Source: Engraulis encrasicolus (Eukaryota > Chordata > Actinopteri > Clupeiformes > Engraulidae). From it: 64,000 nucleotides of DNA. The DNA lies in assembly GCF_034702125.1 (NCBI RefSeq), contig NC_085871.1:36800659-36864658 (forward strand). Direction: 5' to 3'. This document shows, piece after piece, positions 23,941 to 34,750 of the stretch. The notes under the pieces are model-generated. The model did not search any database. It saw only the letters and a program-made list of their open reading frames with translations, and had not been told where the DNA came from. A program made the translations under genes and the position numbers. Numbering within the stretch: position 1 is the first letter of the stretch; the number at the start of each line of letters is the position of its first letter.

Positions 23941-24180
23941 AAAAACTAAGTACGGATGCCAGAAATGAGGTCTGGGGGCGTCGCCTATGTAAATGTAATG
24001 TTTTTTATTTATTGCCAAAAACTAAGTACAGATGCCAAAAATGAGGTCTGGGGGCGTCGCCTATGTAAATTTAATGTTTTTGATTTATTGCCAAAAGCTA
24101 AGTCCGGATGCCAGAAACAAAGTCTGGAGTGTCGCCACCTTGTGGTAGAAGACCATATAACAGGTAATAATTAGCATTAG
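23941..24180. repeat. ~82 bp tandem repeat at satellite turn-over point
   Basis: The unit tgccaaaaactaagtacgga ... gaggtctgggggcgtcgcct occurs two and a half times. It lies between the forward satellite block and its inverted counterpart. Confidence 0.85.
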
Positions 24181-24660
24181 GGTTTTTTGGCCGTATAAAA
24201 TCATAGGAAGGTCTAAAATTTTTTTCGATTGTTTCAAAAAATCCGTAAAAGTCCTCCGCACAATCTCAAATAAAGACCTAATACATACTTTTTCAATTTC
24301 AGGGTTAATTTTGGCCATTGCCAAAAACTAGGTTTGGCAATGCCAAAAATTAAGTCCCATTGCCAGATTTGTGGTCTCCGGTCCTACATAATCCTAATTA
24401 GGGTTAGGTGCCAAAAATTAAGTCCGAATGCCAAAATCTAGGTCTTAATGCCGAAAAATAAGTCTGAATGCCACAATCTAGGTATAGGGTTAAAGAAACC
24501 CTAGTGCCAAAAATTAAGTCTGAATGCCAAATTCTAGGTCTAGGGTTCAAGAAACCCTAGAATGCCAGGAACCGAGTCAGAATGCCAAATTCTAGGTCTA
24601 GGGTTCAAGAAACACTAGAGTGCCAAGAACTAAGTCTGAATGCCATATTCTAGGTCTGTT
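24181..24660. repeat. Satellite, inverted block
   Basis: From ~24390 the same satellite words appear as reverse complements (ccaaaaattaagtc, tgccaaaatctaggtc, ggttaaagaaaccctag). With the forward block, this makes a large inverted arrangement. Confidence 0.85.
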
Positions 24661-25277
24661 GGATTAGGGTTAAACTTAGGCTTTTTGGCTTTGGTGAAGT
24701 GCTAGGCCGCAATTTAAAAAAGGCAAAACTTAATCATAAAAAATGAAGGGAAAGTCGTAGAGAGCCCAGAGAGGGTGCGTTTGAATCGTCCAGTCGCCCC
24801 GAACACGTGGAACTTCACGGCATCTTTCTACGACGTTGCGTTCCAAAATGGCGGCCCCCGACGCACTCTGCATTAGGCCTGTCGAAATAAAGAAAATTTA
24901 TTCGCCAAAAATCAACGAAAAGTCGTACAGAGACAAATGAGGGTGCATTTTTTTTGTCTCCTCACCGCGAACGATAGGAAACCACTCGCGCGTTTCTAGC
25001 CCGTTCCAGGACGAAGTTGACCTTTGAGGCCTAGGGTTCGCGAGCAAGTGTATTTTAATTCGTGAAAAATTGCGCAAAGGTCCCAGAGACCCCAAATTTC
25101 TCGGGTAGCCTAATTTGAGGATGCTGAAACTAGCCGTAACGTTCGCTAAGTCATGGCGCGTTCGTTTCCGTGCGTAAAGCCGTTGTGCGTCGTGGGGCCT
25201 GCGGAGGTTCTGGTATGGGGCACTGAGGTTCTTGTATGGGGCTCGGAGGTTCTGGTATGGGGCACTGAGGTTCCGGA
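24661..25277. other. Unassigned DNA, with short 'ggttctggtatggggc' repeats
   Basis: Positions 25200-25270 hold three tandem ggttct(g/t)gtatggggc units. No gene is supported. Confidence 0.45.
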
Positions 25278-26666
25278 ATCCCATATGTATTGCGGTACCT
25301 GGAAGCTGGTGCAGTCTGGATGGATAGGCAAACAGACCTAATTTCCGGAAAATGCAGTCTGGATGGATAGGCAAACAGACTTAATTTCCGGAAAATGCCG
25401 TCTGGGCCACCTGCATTCAAATAAACACAGAAATGAACATCGTAAGGCTTCGCCGACACTTCAGACAGTTTCGGCACTCACATTTTATTCACATTTTATG
25501 GTTGATGCTGAAAATAGAGATTTGATCTTGGTGTTTGGTTAATTTAGTCAGATTTTTTGGGCTGAATCAGATTACACCCTTGCCAGGAGTTGCACCTGGA
25601 ATTTCCACCCAGACAGTGGCTGTGTTACTGTTACACCACAAGAGTTGTGCAAAAACAGCACCAAAAATCTTTTTTTTTAATGAGTTTTTTTTTCAAGATT
25701 TTCATGATTGACAGCAACAACTTTTACACAGATAAAACATGAGATACTTTGAACCACTGTTGAAACCATACTTACGATACTAAAAACAGAGGACACTTTA
25801 AAACATTTGGTCATTAAAACCATACTTACCCTAGGTCAAAACTACTTCAGACAGATAAAACATTACTTGAACTATACTTGAACATACTTTGAACGTTAAA
25901 GGACGCTTCTTTTAAAACCTAGGTCATTAAAACCATACTTTATTTAAAACAGTTACAGATAAAAGATCCTTAAAAATCCCATATGTATTGCGGTACCTGG
26001 AAGCTGGTGCAGTCTGGATGGATAGGCAAACAGACTTCATTTCCGGAAAATGCAGTCTGGATGGATAGGCAAACAGACTTAATTTCCGGAAAATGCAGTC
26101 TGGGCCACCTGCATTCAAATAAACACAGAAATGAACATCGTAAGGCTTCGCGGACACTTCAGAGAGTTTCGGCACTCACATTTTATGGTTGATGCTGAAA
26201 ATAGAGATTTGATCTTGGTGTTTGGTTAATTTAGTCAGATTTTTTGGGCTGAATCAGATTACACCCTTGCCAGGAGTTGCACCTGGAATTTCCACCCAGA
26301 CAGTGGCTGTGTTAATGTTACACCACAAGAGTTGTGCAAAAACAGCACCAAAAAATCTTTTTTTTTTAATGAGTTTTTTTTTCAAGATTTTCATGATTGA
26401 CAGCAACAACTTTTACACAGATAAAACATGAGATACTTTGAACCACTGTTGAAACCATACTTACGATACTAAAAACAGAGGACACTTTAAAACATTTGGT
26501 CATTAAAACCATACTTACCCTAGGTCAAAACTACTTCAGACAGATAAAACATTACTTGAACTATACTTGAACATACTTTGAACGTTAAAGGACGCTTCTT
26601 TTAAAACCTAGGTCATTAAAACCATACTTTAGAGTTAAAACAGTTACAGATAAAAGATCCTTAAAA
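25278..26666. repeat. 698 bp tandem duplication
   Basis: Copy 1 (25278-25975) and copy 2 (25976-~26666) are nearly identical from atcccatatgtattgcgg to aaaagatccttaaaa. A 43 bp sub-repeat (gcagtctggatggataggca...) is doubled inside each copy. Small differences (an extra cacattttattcacatttta step, one base in a homopolymer) suggest a recent event, or an assembly artefact. Confidence 0.9.
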
Positions 26667-26956
26667 ACATTTGAATCTTGAAACAAAAAAAAGTATCTGA
26701 ATAATTCAAACAAAAAACATTAAAAACAAGAACATTTGAATCTTTGAAGGGAAGGGGGTTAAGGGACGGGGCCGCATCTGCGATATGGATTTGACGGTGT
26801 GAATTTGCTTGCAGACGAGGGGGGTGCATCGGCTGCAGCTTTTTTCTCGGGCGTTTTCAGGCCTACAGAGATATAAAGCGCACTGAACTAATTCAGTTCC
26901 TTATTTCAACTGCACAGTCCACACACAAAGTAAAAAGATTGGGCCCAGTTACTTAC
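26667..26956 (-). other. Possible last exon of the recombinase-like gene
   Basis: On the minus strand a good acceptor (tatctctgtag) lies at 26863-26864, so an exon could start at 26862. With the upstream phase it gives a poor frame. A neighbouring frame (KTPEKKAAADAPPSSASKF..., ending in TAA) looks more protein-like but is off by one base. The true 3' end is unresolved. Confidence 0.3.
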
Positions 26957-29226
26957 CTGACCACTTCTTCAAGCGCCTTGGGGTGAGGTGTTCTAAAGGC
27001 ACAGACATTCTGCAATGTTGGCTTCTGCAATGTTTTTCTTTTGAAAATAAAAAATCAGACATGTTAAAGTTTGAAGTCTGTATATCCTTGTTTGTCTGTG
27101 TATCTCATCAATGTTTTTCGCCTAACTAACTAACTGGATGGGAAAATTCCAAAAACTCAGTATAGGAAATAATATGTACCTTATGTTGTTTCAGCCACGC
27201 AGCCTTGGCCATGTCTTTGCCCGTGCCGTCTTCCAGGAATTTTGGTGACTGATAAAAGAAGTCAGACAAAAATATGAGTAAAACGCAAGAATCCCACCTG
27301 AGAGTGCGACTTTTCTACTAAATTAGAAATAGCACGTCAGACTTACGGTGAAGAGAGACTTCCTGGGCTTCTTTTTTGGAGTTTCCATCTCTCTCGCCTC
27401 TTCCTCTTCCTCTTCCTCAGAGGACACAATCCTCCCCCAGTGTTTCCGCTTTGGTGACCCAAGCTCTTCATCAGAGGAGTCGACGACTCGCTTGCTCTTC
27501 CGTTTTCCTTTCCCACTCGCTTTTTCTTTTCCTCCATCCTGCTTTTTGTCTTCCTTCATCCCCCAGTCCGAATCTCCCTCATCTTCCTCCTCCTCATCCC
27601 TCAGGTCCTCCTCCTCCTCCTCCTCATCCTGCTCCTCGTCCATTGCTGCCTCCTCGTTCTCAACAATTGTCAACTCCCCTACCATCTTCGAGAGCATTAG
27701 CTCTCTGATTTCAGTGATCTCATCAGGGTTTGGGACACTTTGATAAAACTTTTGGTTAGTTGTGAGGTCGTGGCACATTTGTCCAGCAATCTTACGGCCT
27801 TCGAGCGTGTTGGACGTCTTGACGGCCTAACAAGAGAACATGTTTATACATACTTATACATACATGCATAAATGCATACATTAATACATGCATACACAAA
27901 TAATGTGACTCACATATGTGGCGATGGAGTCCCTCAACCCGCTGAAGGTTGGCGCAGGGTTCGGCATGCCCAATTCAGCCCACATTTTTCTGTGGAACTC
28001 CAGTAGAGCTGGGGCAATCCCCCCACTCATACTGGAGAAGACATGGGGGCCTCCCCAGCCCTCCAGCCCCTTCCTCGCCTCCAACCACTTTGTGATTGTC
28101 GCGTGGACCTTGTCGCTGACGGTCACCGGGGCATCGCCAAAGGTTGCACGAGTTTTATGGTCTTTGACCTGTTTGAGGACACAATGAGTAAAACAGACAT
28201 TGCACATTATATTACATTACATTACAATATATGACAGAGCTTTACTTGACAGATGAATGGAGATGAAAACATACGTAGATGATGTGACACGATTGTGTCC
28301 TCTTTGCCTCCTCAACCTCCTCCACCATCATATTTTTCAGGGCGACCAACCTGTGGCCGGTCTCCCCTACTATGAGGCCGGCCAACAGGGAGAGAAATTT
28401 GTGGATTGAGACCCTCGTCTTTCTTTTAATGGCGATATCTAAGATTATGTAGATAAAAAAACAGGAAAAATAATGCATTAACAATTTATAGTCGGTAACA
28501 CCCTTAAAATTTTGGATATACAAACTTATATAAAGACTTACTGAAGTATTTCACAAGGTTTGAGTTGGATTTCTTTATCCAACTCTTGTGAACATCGAGG
28601 GGGAGGATTTTGTCTGGAATGTAGAATAGAATAGAATAGACTTAGACTTACTTTTATTAATGGAATAGAAAAGAATGCATTTAAGTACAATAAAATAAAG
28701 CAGATATTGAGAGCCTTGCCAGATTTTTTACGCCGGACATTAACTCGGTGGCTGGTGACGTCGCCCCTGAGTCTCCGGAGCTCCCTCCTCAACTCCTCCA
28801 GCAGCCCCCCCAGCCTGCGTTGGGAGATCCTGACGCATGGGGGCCAGACCCTCCCAATCCAAGTCAGGAAATCCTGCACACTTGTAATTTTGTGTTTCAG
28901 AGTTGTGGGCTTGAGCCCTTGGTCTTTCCACACCCGCAAAGCCCTAAAAACAAATTTAAAAAAGGTGTTTTGGGGGGATTTCATGCAAACGGCAACCTCT
29001 TTGACACATAGAACCAGAAGAGTGATCATCAATCACATGTCAGTACTTAATTATGAACGTTGCTGTGATCAGTCAAGAACAAAAGGTTTGAAGAAGGCAC
29101 GCTGCCTCCTGCGGCGTTGATCAGAAATTTCCTCACGGTCGAAACGCGCTGTTGGGCGTTGTCCTTATCTTTTGAAGTCCCTTTTTTTAAGGGCATCGCG
29201 ATCGGCGTATTGGATGAGGAGTTTCT
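26957..29226 (-). CDS. Tyrosine-recombinase-like protein, exons 2-9
   Basis: A spliced gene on the minus strand. Exons (high to low) are 29226-~29060 (uncertain), 28943-28732, 28613-28542, 28438-28275, 28168-27914, 27826-27347, 27248-27180 and 27024-26957. From 28943 to 26957 every exon has AG/GT borders and compatible phases with no stop. The second exon has an N-terminal core-binding-like helix (TTLKHKITSVQDFLTWI). The domain then shows GETGHRLVALKNM (first Arg), VKDHKTRATFG (hairpin Lys), FSGLRDSIATY (second Arg) and AGQMCHDLTTNQKFY (His, then the likely nucleophile Tyr). A long acidic, serine- and lysine-rich tail follows. This arrangement fits phage-integrase-fold recombinases such as Cryptons, or a host gene derived from one. 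Exon 2 has a frameshift in an A7 run. Family name and function are inferred; splice joins are not proven. Confidence 0.7.
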
Positions 29227-29444
29227 CTACAAAAATATAGTAGTTAAATTACATTTCCCTTAGTTGACAGTTGTTTTGCAATGTGGTTTACCATTAGGTA
29301 CAGGATATTGGTTACAGTCCCTGGAGTGATGTGGGTTTGGTTGTCTTGCTCAGGGGTTCTTCAAACATGAATTGAGGTGTACGGGGAGGTAAGTGTAAGA
29401 TTTAAACCTCTGATCTTCTCTACTTAAGTCAACATCTTGACCAT
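29227..29444 (-). mobile_element. SINE-like fragment
   Basis: The minus strand holds broken fish SINE body words at ~29300-29430: 'gagcaagacaacc' in place of gagcaaggcac, and 'ctccagggactgtaaccaat'. It lies between exon 2 and the LINE 3' end. Confidence 0.5.
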
Positions 29445-29685
29445 GGCTTAGTTTATTTAGTTTATTTAGTTTAGTTCAACAGGGACCATGCACAATACAC
29501 ATTGATTACAGAAGTAAAAAGATGGCTTGTGCCAGATTATAGCTATATAGCTAATTTCCATCTGCAGTCCCTGGACAGGTAAAACAAATATTAAAATACA
29601 ATAACATAGACAAGATATAAACAAGTAAGCACATCCATAGGCCATAGGTCAAACACACACAAACACAGACACACACAGACACACA

Positions 29686-29686
<1 letters not shown>

Positions 29687-29769
<83 letters not shown>
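29687..29769. repeat. (CA)n microsatellite in LINE 3' UTR
   Basis: A long pure CA run, preceded by imperfect CA at 29652-29686. Confidence 0.95.
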
Positions 29770-29770
<1 letters not shown>

Positions 29771-30590
29771 TAAAATGGCATACAGTGTGAGTCATATTTT
29801 AAAGACATATGATTAATGTTGACAAGACTGGTTGGTTAACATCCATTTTTTCACACCCCTTGAGAAGGCCTGATAATCAGTAATCAGTAATACTTTTTAG
29901 GTTACTGGGTAGACTATTCCATGTTTTGGTTGCCCTGAAGGAGAAGGCTGACTGAGCAAAAGCAGTTCGTCGGATTGGGAGACTACAATCACCCCTAATG
30001 GTGGATCTTGACGTTCTGCTCATCAATTCAGAGCAGGGTTGAACAAATGTTCTTAGGGGTGGGGGTGCTGCATTGTGAATAATTTTATGGATTAGCCGCA
30101 GATCAGAAAATTGTATCATGTTTTCAAGGCTGAGCATATTATACTTGCTCAGTATACGACAATGGTGGTACTGAAAAGATCTTCTATCTAGGACCTTCAG
30201 GGCCTGCTTGTATAGTGAATCAATGGATTTTAAGACAGTCTTGTTGGCCTGGGACCAGCTTGATAAACAATAATGCAGGTGGGACATGATCATAGCATTG
30301 ACATAAGTCACAGCAGCATCAATACTCAGAGAGTTACGGATATGTCTAAAATTTGATATGCTATACTTTACAGTATTACCCAGCTTTTTAATGTGTTTCT
30401 TAAAACTAAGAGTAGAATCTAAGGTCACACCTAGATATTTAAACTCATCAACATTATTTAGCTTTGTTCCATCAACATATATGTCAGGAACAACATTTAG
30501 TTTAAATCTATTGTGAAAATACATTGTGACAGTTTTGTTGGTATTTAGTGTGAGACAGGAGGTTTTTAACCACATTGAGACCTTAGTTAG

Positions 30591-30740
30591 TGTCATGATA
30601 TGTATTAATGTCACTACCATGATGCAGTTCATATATACGCCTGTAGGCGGCAGTGTCGACTGATTGACATTACATTAAAAGTTATGGTTGAAACCCGAAA
30701 GCTGTGTCATATGTCTGCTCCATATATTGATATCTTAACA
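30591..30740 (+). mobile_element. 5' LTR of Mag-type Gypsy element
   Basis: 150 bp, starting TGTCATGATATG and ending TATCTTAACA. Preceded by the target duplication GTTAG (30586-30590) and followed by a primer site, tggtgccagaagt (30741-30753), most like a leucine tRNA 3' end. It differs from the 3' LTR at one base (30735). Confidence 0.95.
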
Positions 30741-30784
30741 TGGTGCCAGAAGTAAATTAACCCACAAGAAAAAGTGTCGCAAGC

Positions 30785-31744
30785 ATGGAAGGACTCAAGC
30801 CACCGGATGGACTTGATCTGCAGCATGGAAACCTGTCAGAAAACTGGAGAAGATTTCGGCAAAGGTTCGAGCTGTATCTAGCTGCGATAGGAGGTGGTAG
30901 CAAGTCACCCAAGGTACAGTCGTCTCTATTCCTTCATGTAGCTGGCGAGGACGCAGTGGAAGTGTATAATACCTTCACGTTTGATGCGGATGCCGATAAA
31001 CTAAAGCTGGATAAAATAATGGGGAAATTCGATGACTACTGTAACCCGAAGAAAAATACAACCTACGAGAGATACCGATTTTTCACATGTGTTCAAGGGG
31101 AGATGACGATTAGCCAGTACGTCACTGAGTTGAAGCTAAGGGCTAAATCATGTGAATTTGGAGAATTGCACGATTCCCTTGTCAGAGATCGCATAGTGTG
31201 TGGAATCACATCTAATGCAATGAGAGAGAAGTTGCTACGACAAGGTGATATTGCACTTAAAGAAGCCGTTCAGCTTTGTCTCGCTGCAGAAGCTTCTAAA
31301 GCCCAAATTAAGCAAATGCATGACGAGGTTCACGTTGCACAAGCAGAGGGAGGGAAGCACGTAGATGCAGTGAAGCAAAAGCAGACAAGCAAAAGAGACG
31401 TCAAAAGCAAACCGAAACAGAATGACAAAGCAAACACGTTTAATTGCAAACGATGTGGAACTGAGCATGCACCACGGCAATGTCCTGCTTTTGGAAAGCA
31501 ATGTAAGAATTGCGATAAATTGAATCACTTCGCCAAAATGTGCCGATCGAAAAGTGTGCATGCAATAGAGGATGATGATGACGATGATGATGATGGCGCG
31601 GAGCAGTTCGAAAGTCTTTACATCGAGGCTGTGCATGCGAAGACACACTCGCAGGCAGATGAATGGACCGTAGAGCTGCAAATGGACAGCAAAGCTGTCA
31701 ACTTTAAACTTGACACTGGTGCTCAAGCCAATGTAATTCCTTAG
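30785..31744 (+). CDS. Mag-type Gypsy Gag and start of protease
   Basis: 319 residues. The capsid-like region (residues ~10-180) contains NWRRFRQRFELYL and the RDRIVCGI motif seen in Mag-lineage Gag proteins. Two zinc knuckles follow: CKRCGTEHAPRQC (C-x2-C-x3-H-x4-C) and CKNCDKLNHFAKMC (C-x2-C-x4-H-x4-C). The start of the aspartic protease (LDTGAQANVIP) is at the very end, where an in-frame TAG (31742-31744) stops the frame. The same frame continues without further stops into pol. Most simply this is one nonsense mutation in a Gag-Pol polyprotein. Programmed readthrough is less likely, because the stop lies inside the protease rather than at its edge. Confidence 0.9.
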   Translation: MEGLKPPDGLDLQHGNLSENWRRFRQRFELYLAAIGGGSKSPKVQSSLFLHVAGEDAVEVYNTFTFDADADKLKLDKIMGKFDDYCNPKKNTTYERYRFFTCVQGEMTISQYVTELKLRAKSCEFGELHDSLVRDRIVCGITSNAMREKLLRQGDIALKEAVQLCLAAEASKAQIKQMHDEVHVAQAEGGKHVDAVKQKQTSKRDVKSKPKQNDKANTFNCKRCGTEHAPRQCPAFGKQCKNCDKLNHFAKMCRSKSVHAIEDDDDDDDDGAEQFESLYIEAVHAKTHSQADEWTVELQMDSKAVNFKLDTGAQANVIP

Positions 31745-34700
31745 AGTTTGGTACAAAAACTAGGCAAAAGGAATATGATCAAACCCACAAACGTGAAACT
31801 GTCAACATACACTGGTAGCAAAATAGCAGTGAAAGGAAAGTGCAACTGGGTGGTGAAATACAAAAAGAAAAACTTTGTGTTGGAATTCATTGTTGTCAAA
31901 TCAGAAGCCAAGCCAATACTAGGAATTCAGGCATGTGAAAAGATGGGCCTCATCAAGAGAGTGATGACACTGAATAAAAGTGGAGAAATCGACATCCTAA
32001 AAGAGTATGACGATGTGTTTCAGGGCATAGGCTGTCTAGAGGGAGAACACACAATCCGCATTGACAACAGTGTGACACCAAAAATTCACCCACCTAGAAA
32101 AGTGCCAGTCACCCTAAGAGAAAAACTCAAAGCAGAATTAAACAGAATGGAAAAAATGAAAGTGATAACAAAAATCGAAGAGCCTACACAGTGGGTAAAT
32201 CCAATAGTTATAGTGGAAAAGCCCAATGGGCAACTGCGAATTTGCCTAGATCCGCAGGACCTCAACAGAGCAGTGATGAGAGAGCACTACCAATTACCAA
32301 CAGTTGAAGAAATAACCAGCAGACTGTCAAAGGCCAAACATTTCACTGTACTAGATGCAAGTTCAGGATTCTGGCAGCTCAGACTGGATGATGCCAGCTC
32401 TTGCCTATGTACGTTCAACACTCCTTTTGGCCGCTACAGATTCCTTCGTCTGGCCTTTGGAATCAATTCAGCTCCAGAAGTGTTTCACAGGACTGTGGGA
32501 CAGCTGTTTGAAGGCATTGACGGTGTTGAGACCTACATAGATGATCTGTTAGTCTGGGGAGAGACAAAAGAACAGCACGACCACAGACTCAGACAAGTGC
32601 TTGAGAGAGCAAGAGCCAAAAACTTCAAGCTAAATAAAGAGAAATGCAAAGTGGGCCTGGAAGAAATCAAATACCTGGGTCACATCTTCTCAAAGGATGG
32701 ATTAAAACCAGATCAGAGCAAAATTGAAGCAGTCCAGAAGATAGCAACACCAGAATGCAAGAAAGATGTGGAGCGCTTTCTAGGCATGGTCACTTATCTT
32801 GCTAAGTTTATCCCAAACATGTCACAACACACAGAGCCATTACGTGAGCTTACCAGAGCTGATGTTGCATGGCAGTGGGAAGCTGAGCACCAGAATGCAT
32901 TCAACAACATGAAAACAAAGCTCACTGAAGCGCCTGTGCTCAGATACTATGATGTCAAGCTCCCAGTAACACTGTCAGTTGATGCTTCGAAAAGTGGACT
33001 CGGTGCAGTGTTATTACAAGAAGACAAGCCAGTTGCTTATGCATCACGAGCATTGACAGACACAGAACAGCGCTACGCGCAAATTGAGAAGGAGATGTTG
33101 GCAATTGTGTTCGGAGCAGAACGTTTTCACCAATACGTGTATGGCAGAGAAGTGAATGTGGAATCGGACCACAAGCCGCTTGAAGTGATAATGAAAAAGC
33201 CGTTGAGCAGTGCTCCAGCAAGAATTCAGAGACTGTTAATGAGATTGCAGAAATACCAGGTCAAAGTACAGTACAAGCCAGGTGCAGAAATGTACATAGC
33301 TGACACATTATCCAGAGCAAACTTACCTGAGACCGGTTCACCAGATAAAGACACAGAAGCTCAAGTGCACATGGTGATTTCCAACTTACCTGTATCAAAT
33401 GAGAAAATGGAAGAATTCAAAAACGAAACAAAGAAAGACACAACACTGATTACACTGAAAGAGACAGTTTTGAATGGATGGCCAGAAAAAAGACAACAAG
33501 CCGCAAAAGAAATACAACCGTACTGGAACTACAGAGAAGAAATTTCAACAGTCGAGGGACTCCTGTTCAAAGGAGAGAGACTCATCGTTCCTGCAGCAAT
33601 GAGAGCTGAAATGCTACAGCGCATCCATGAAAGTCACCTAGGCATCGAATGCTGCAGACGCCGAGCGAGAGAACTACTCTTCTGGCCAGGTATGTCACAA
33701 AGAATCACAGACATGGTGAGCAATTGCAACGTGTGTATAACCAATCAGAGAAAACAGTCCAAAGAGCCATTACACCCACACAGTGTTCCCGAAAGGCCCT
33801 GGCAGAAGATAGGTGTTGACCTATTCACCTTTGACCAGCAGGAGTATCTCCTCCTTGTCGATTACTACTCCAAGTACATTGAGGTAGAGTGGCTGAAGTC
33901 AGACACAAGAAGTGCAACAGTGATCACTCATCTCAAGTCACAGTTCGCAAGACATGGAATTCCAGAAACCGTGATTTCAGATAACGGCCCACAGCTTAGC
34001 TCTCGTGAGTTCCGAGCCTTTGCAAAAGAGTGGGAGTTTTCACACAAGACAACAAGCCCTCACCACGCACAGTCAAACGGAATGGCTGAAAGGGGAGTAC
34101 AGACTGTAAAACAAATGCTGAAAAAGGCCAAAGCGGATGGAAAAGATCCATACCTGTCGTTGCTGAATCTGAGAAGCACACCTATGGAGGACATTGGAGC
34201 GTCACCAGCCCAGCTGTTGATGGGTAGACGTGTGAGAACCAGACTCCCAACAACACCACAAATGCTGAAACCACAAACTGTCCCCAACACGGTGCAACAA
34301 ACACTTGAAAAACGACAACAGAAACAGAAAGAATACTTCAATCAAGGAACCAGAGCACTTCAGAATCTTCAGATTGGAGATAATGTCCGGATTTGGCAAC
34401 AGGGCACATGGAATCCAGCCCAGGTAACTGGACTTTCTGAACAGCCAAGGTCGTATGTCGTTCAGACACCTGATGGGCAGGTGTACAGAAGGAACAGAAA
34501 GTTCCTGATGCAACCTAGGGGAAGAAACAACACACCCATGGACATTGACAATCCAAACAAAACACCCAAAGAAATGGACAATCAAAATGGGAAACAACAA
34601 AATGTGAGAGACAACACACCAGGACAACGTGACATGGACATACAAAGTGGAACACCAAGAAAAGACAGTAACACAGGACTTCAGCGTTCCCAAGGAAGAA

Positions 34701-34750
34701 CAAGGACTGGGCGCATCATCTCCAAGCCAAGGCGTCTCGCTGAGGAATAA
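31745..34750 (+). CDS. Mag-type Gypsy Pol (PR-RT-RNaseH-IN)
   Basis: About 1000 residues in the Gag frame, directly after the TAG. It holds the rest of the protease. Reverse transcriptase follows (residues ~120-300) with QLRICLDPQDLN, FTVLDASSGFWQ and catalytic YIDDLLVW. RNase H (~400-520) has VDASKSGLGAVL, EKEMLAIVFG, SDHKPLE and ADTLSRA. Integrase (~610-870) has the H-H-C-C zinc site (HESHLG ... CNVC) and a DDE triad in GVDLF, SDNGPQ and NGMAERG. The C-terminal tail is basic and repetitive (DNTPGQRDMDIQ-like). The sequence is of the Mag / 'K02A2.6-like' lineage. The ATG-less start shows that it depends on the upstream frame. Confidence 0.92.
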   Translation, partial: SLVQKLGKRNMIKPTNVKLSTYTGSKIAVKGKCNWVVKYKKKNFVLEFIVVKSEAKPILGIQACEKMGLIKRVMTLNKSGEIDILKEYDDVFQGIGCLEGEHTIRIDNSVTPKIHPPRKVPVTLREKLKAELNRMEKMKVITKIEEPTQWVNPIVIVEKPNGQLRICLDPQDLNRAVMREHYQLPTVEEITSRLSKAKHFTVLDASSGFWQLRLDDASSCLCTFNTPFGRYRFLRLAFGINSAPEVFHRTVGQLFEGIDGVETYIDDLLVWGETKEQHDHRLRQVLERARAKNFKLNKEKCKVGLEEIKYLGHIFSKDGLKPDQSKIEAVQKIATPECKKDVERFLGMVTYLAKFIPNMSQHTEPLRELTRADVAWQWEAEHQNAFNNMKTKLTEAPVLRYYDVKLPVTLSVDASKSGLGAVLLQEDKPVAYASRALTDTEQRYAQIEKEMLAIVFGAERFHQYVYGREVNVESDHKPLEVIMKKPLSSAPARIQRLLMRLQKYQVKVQYKPGAEMYIADTLSRANLPETGSPDKDTEAQVHMVISNLPVSNEKMEEFKNETKKDTTLITLKETVLNGWPEKRQQAAKEIQPYWNYREEISTVEGLLFKGERLIVPAAMRAEMLQRIHESHLGIECCRRRARELLFWPGMSQRITDMVSNCNVCITNQRKQSKEPLHPHSVPERPWQKIGVDLFTFDQQEYLLLVDYYSKYIEVEWLKSDTRSATVITHLKSQFARHGIPETVISDNGPQLSSREFRAFAKEWEFSHKTTSPHHAQSNGMAERGVQTVKQMLKKAKADGKDPYLSLLNLRSTPMEDIGASPAQLLMGRRVRTRLPTTPQMLKPQTVPNTVQQTLEKRQQKQKEYFNQGTRALQNLQIGDNVRIWQQGTWNPAQVTGLSEQPRSYVVQTPDGQVYRRNRKFLMQPRGRNNTPMDIDNPNKTPKEMDNQNGKQQNVRDNTPGQRDMDIQSGTPRKDSNTGLQRSQGRTRTGRIISKPRRLAEE

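Noticed and set aside
22920..24660. Possible CRISPR-like array
   Set aside because: Units have no constant repeat with unique spacers. They are degenerate satellite DNA in a eukaryotic setting.
27348..27743. Plus-strand Ser/Leu-rich open frames
   Set aside because: They are antisense to the Glu/Asp-rich exon of the recombinase-like gene on the minus strand.
29080..29165. Repeat-type 'gaagaaggc ... gtcgaaacgcgctg' words suggesting a retroposon end
   Set aside because: They overlap the putative exon 2 frame. The resemblance is too short to call an element.
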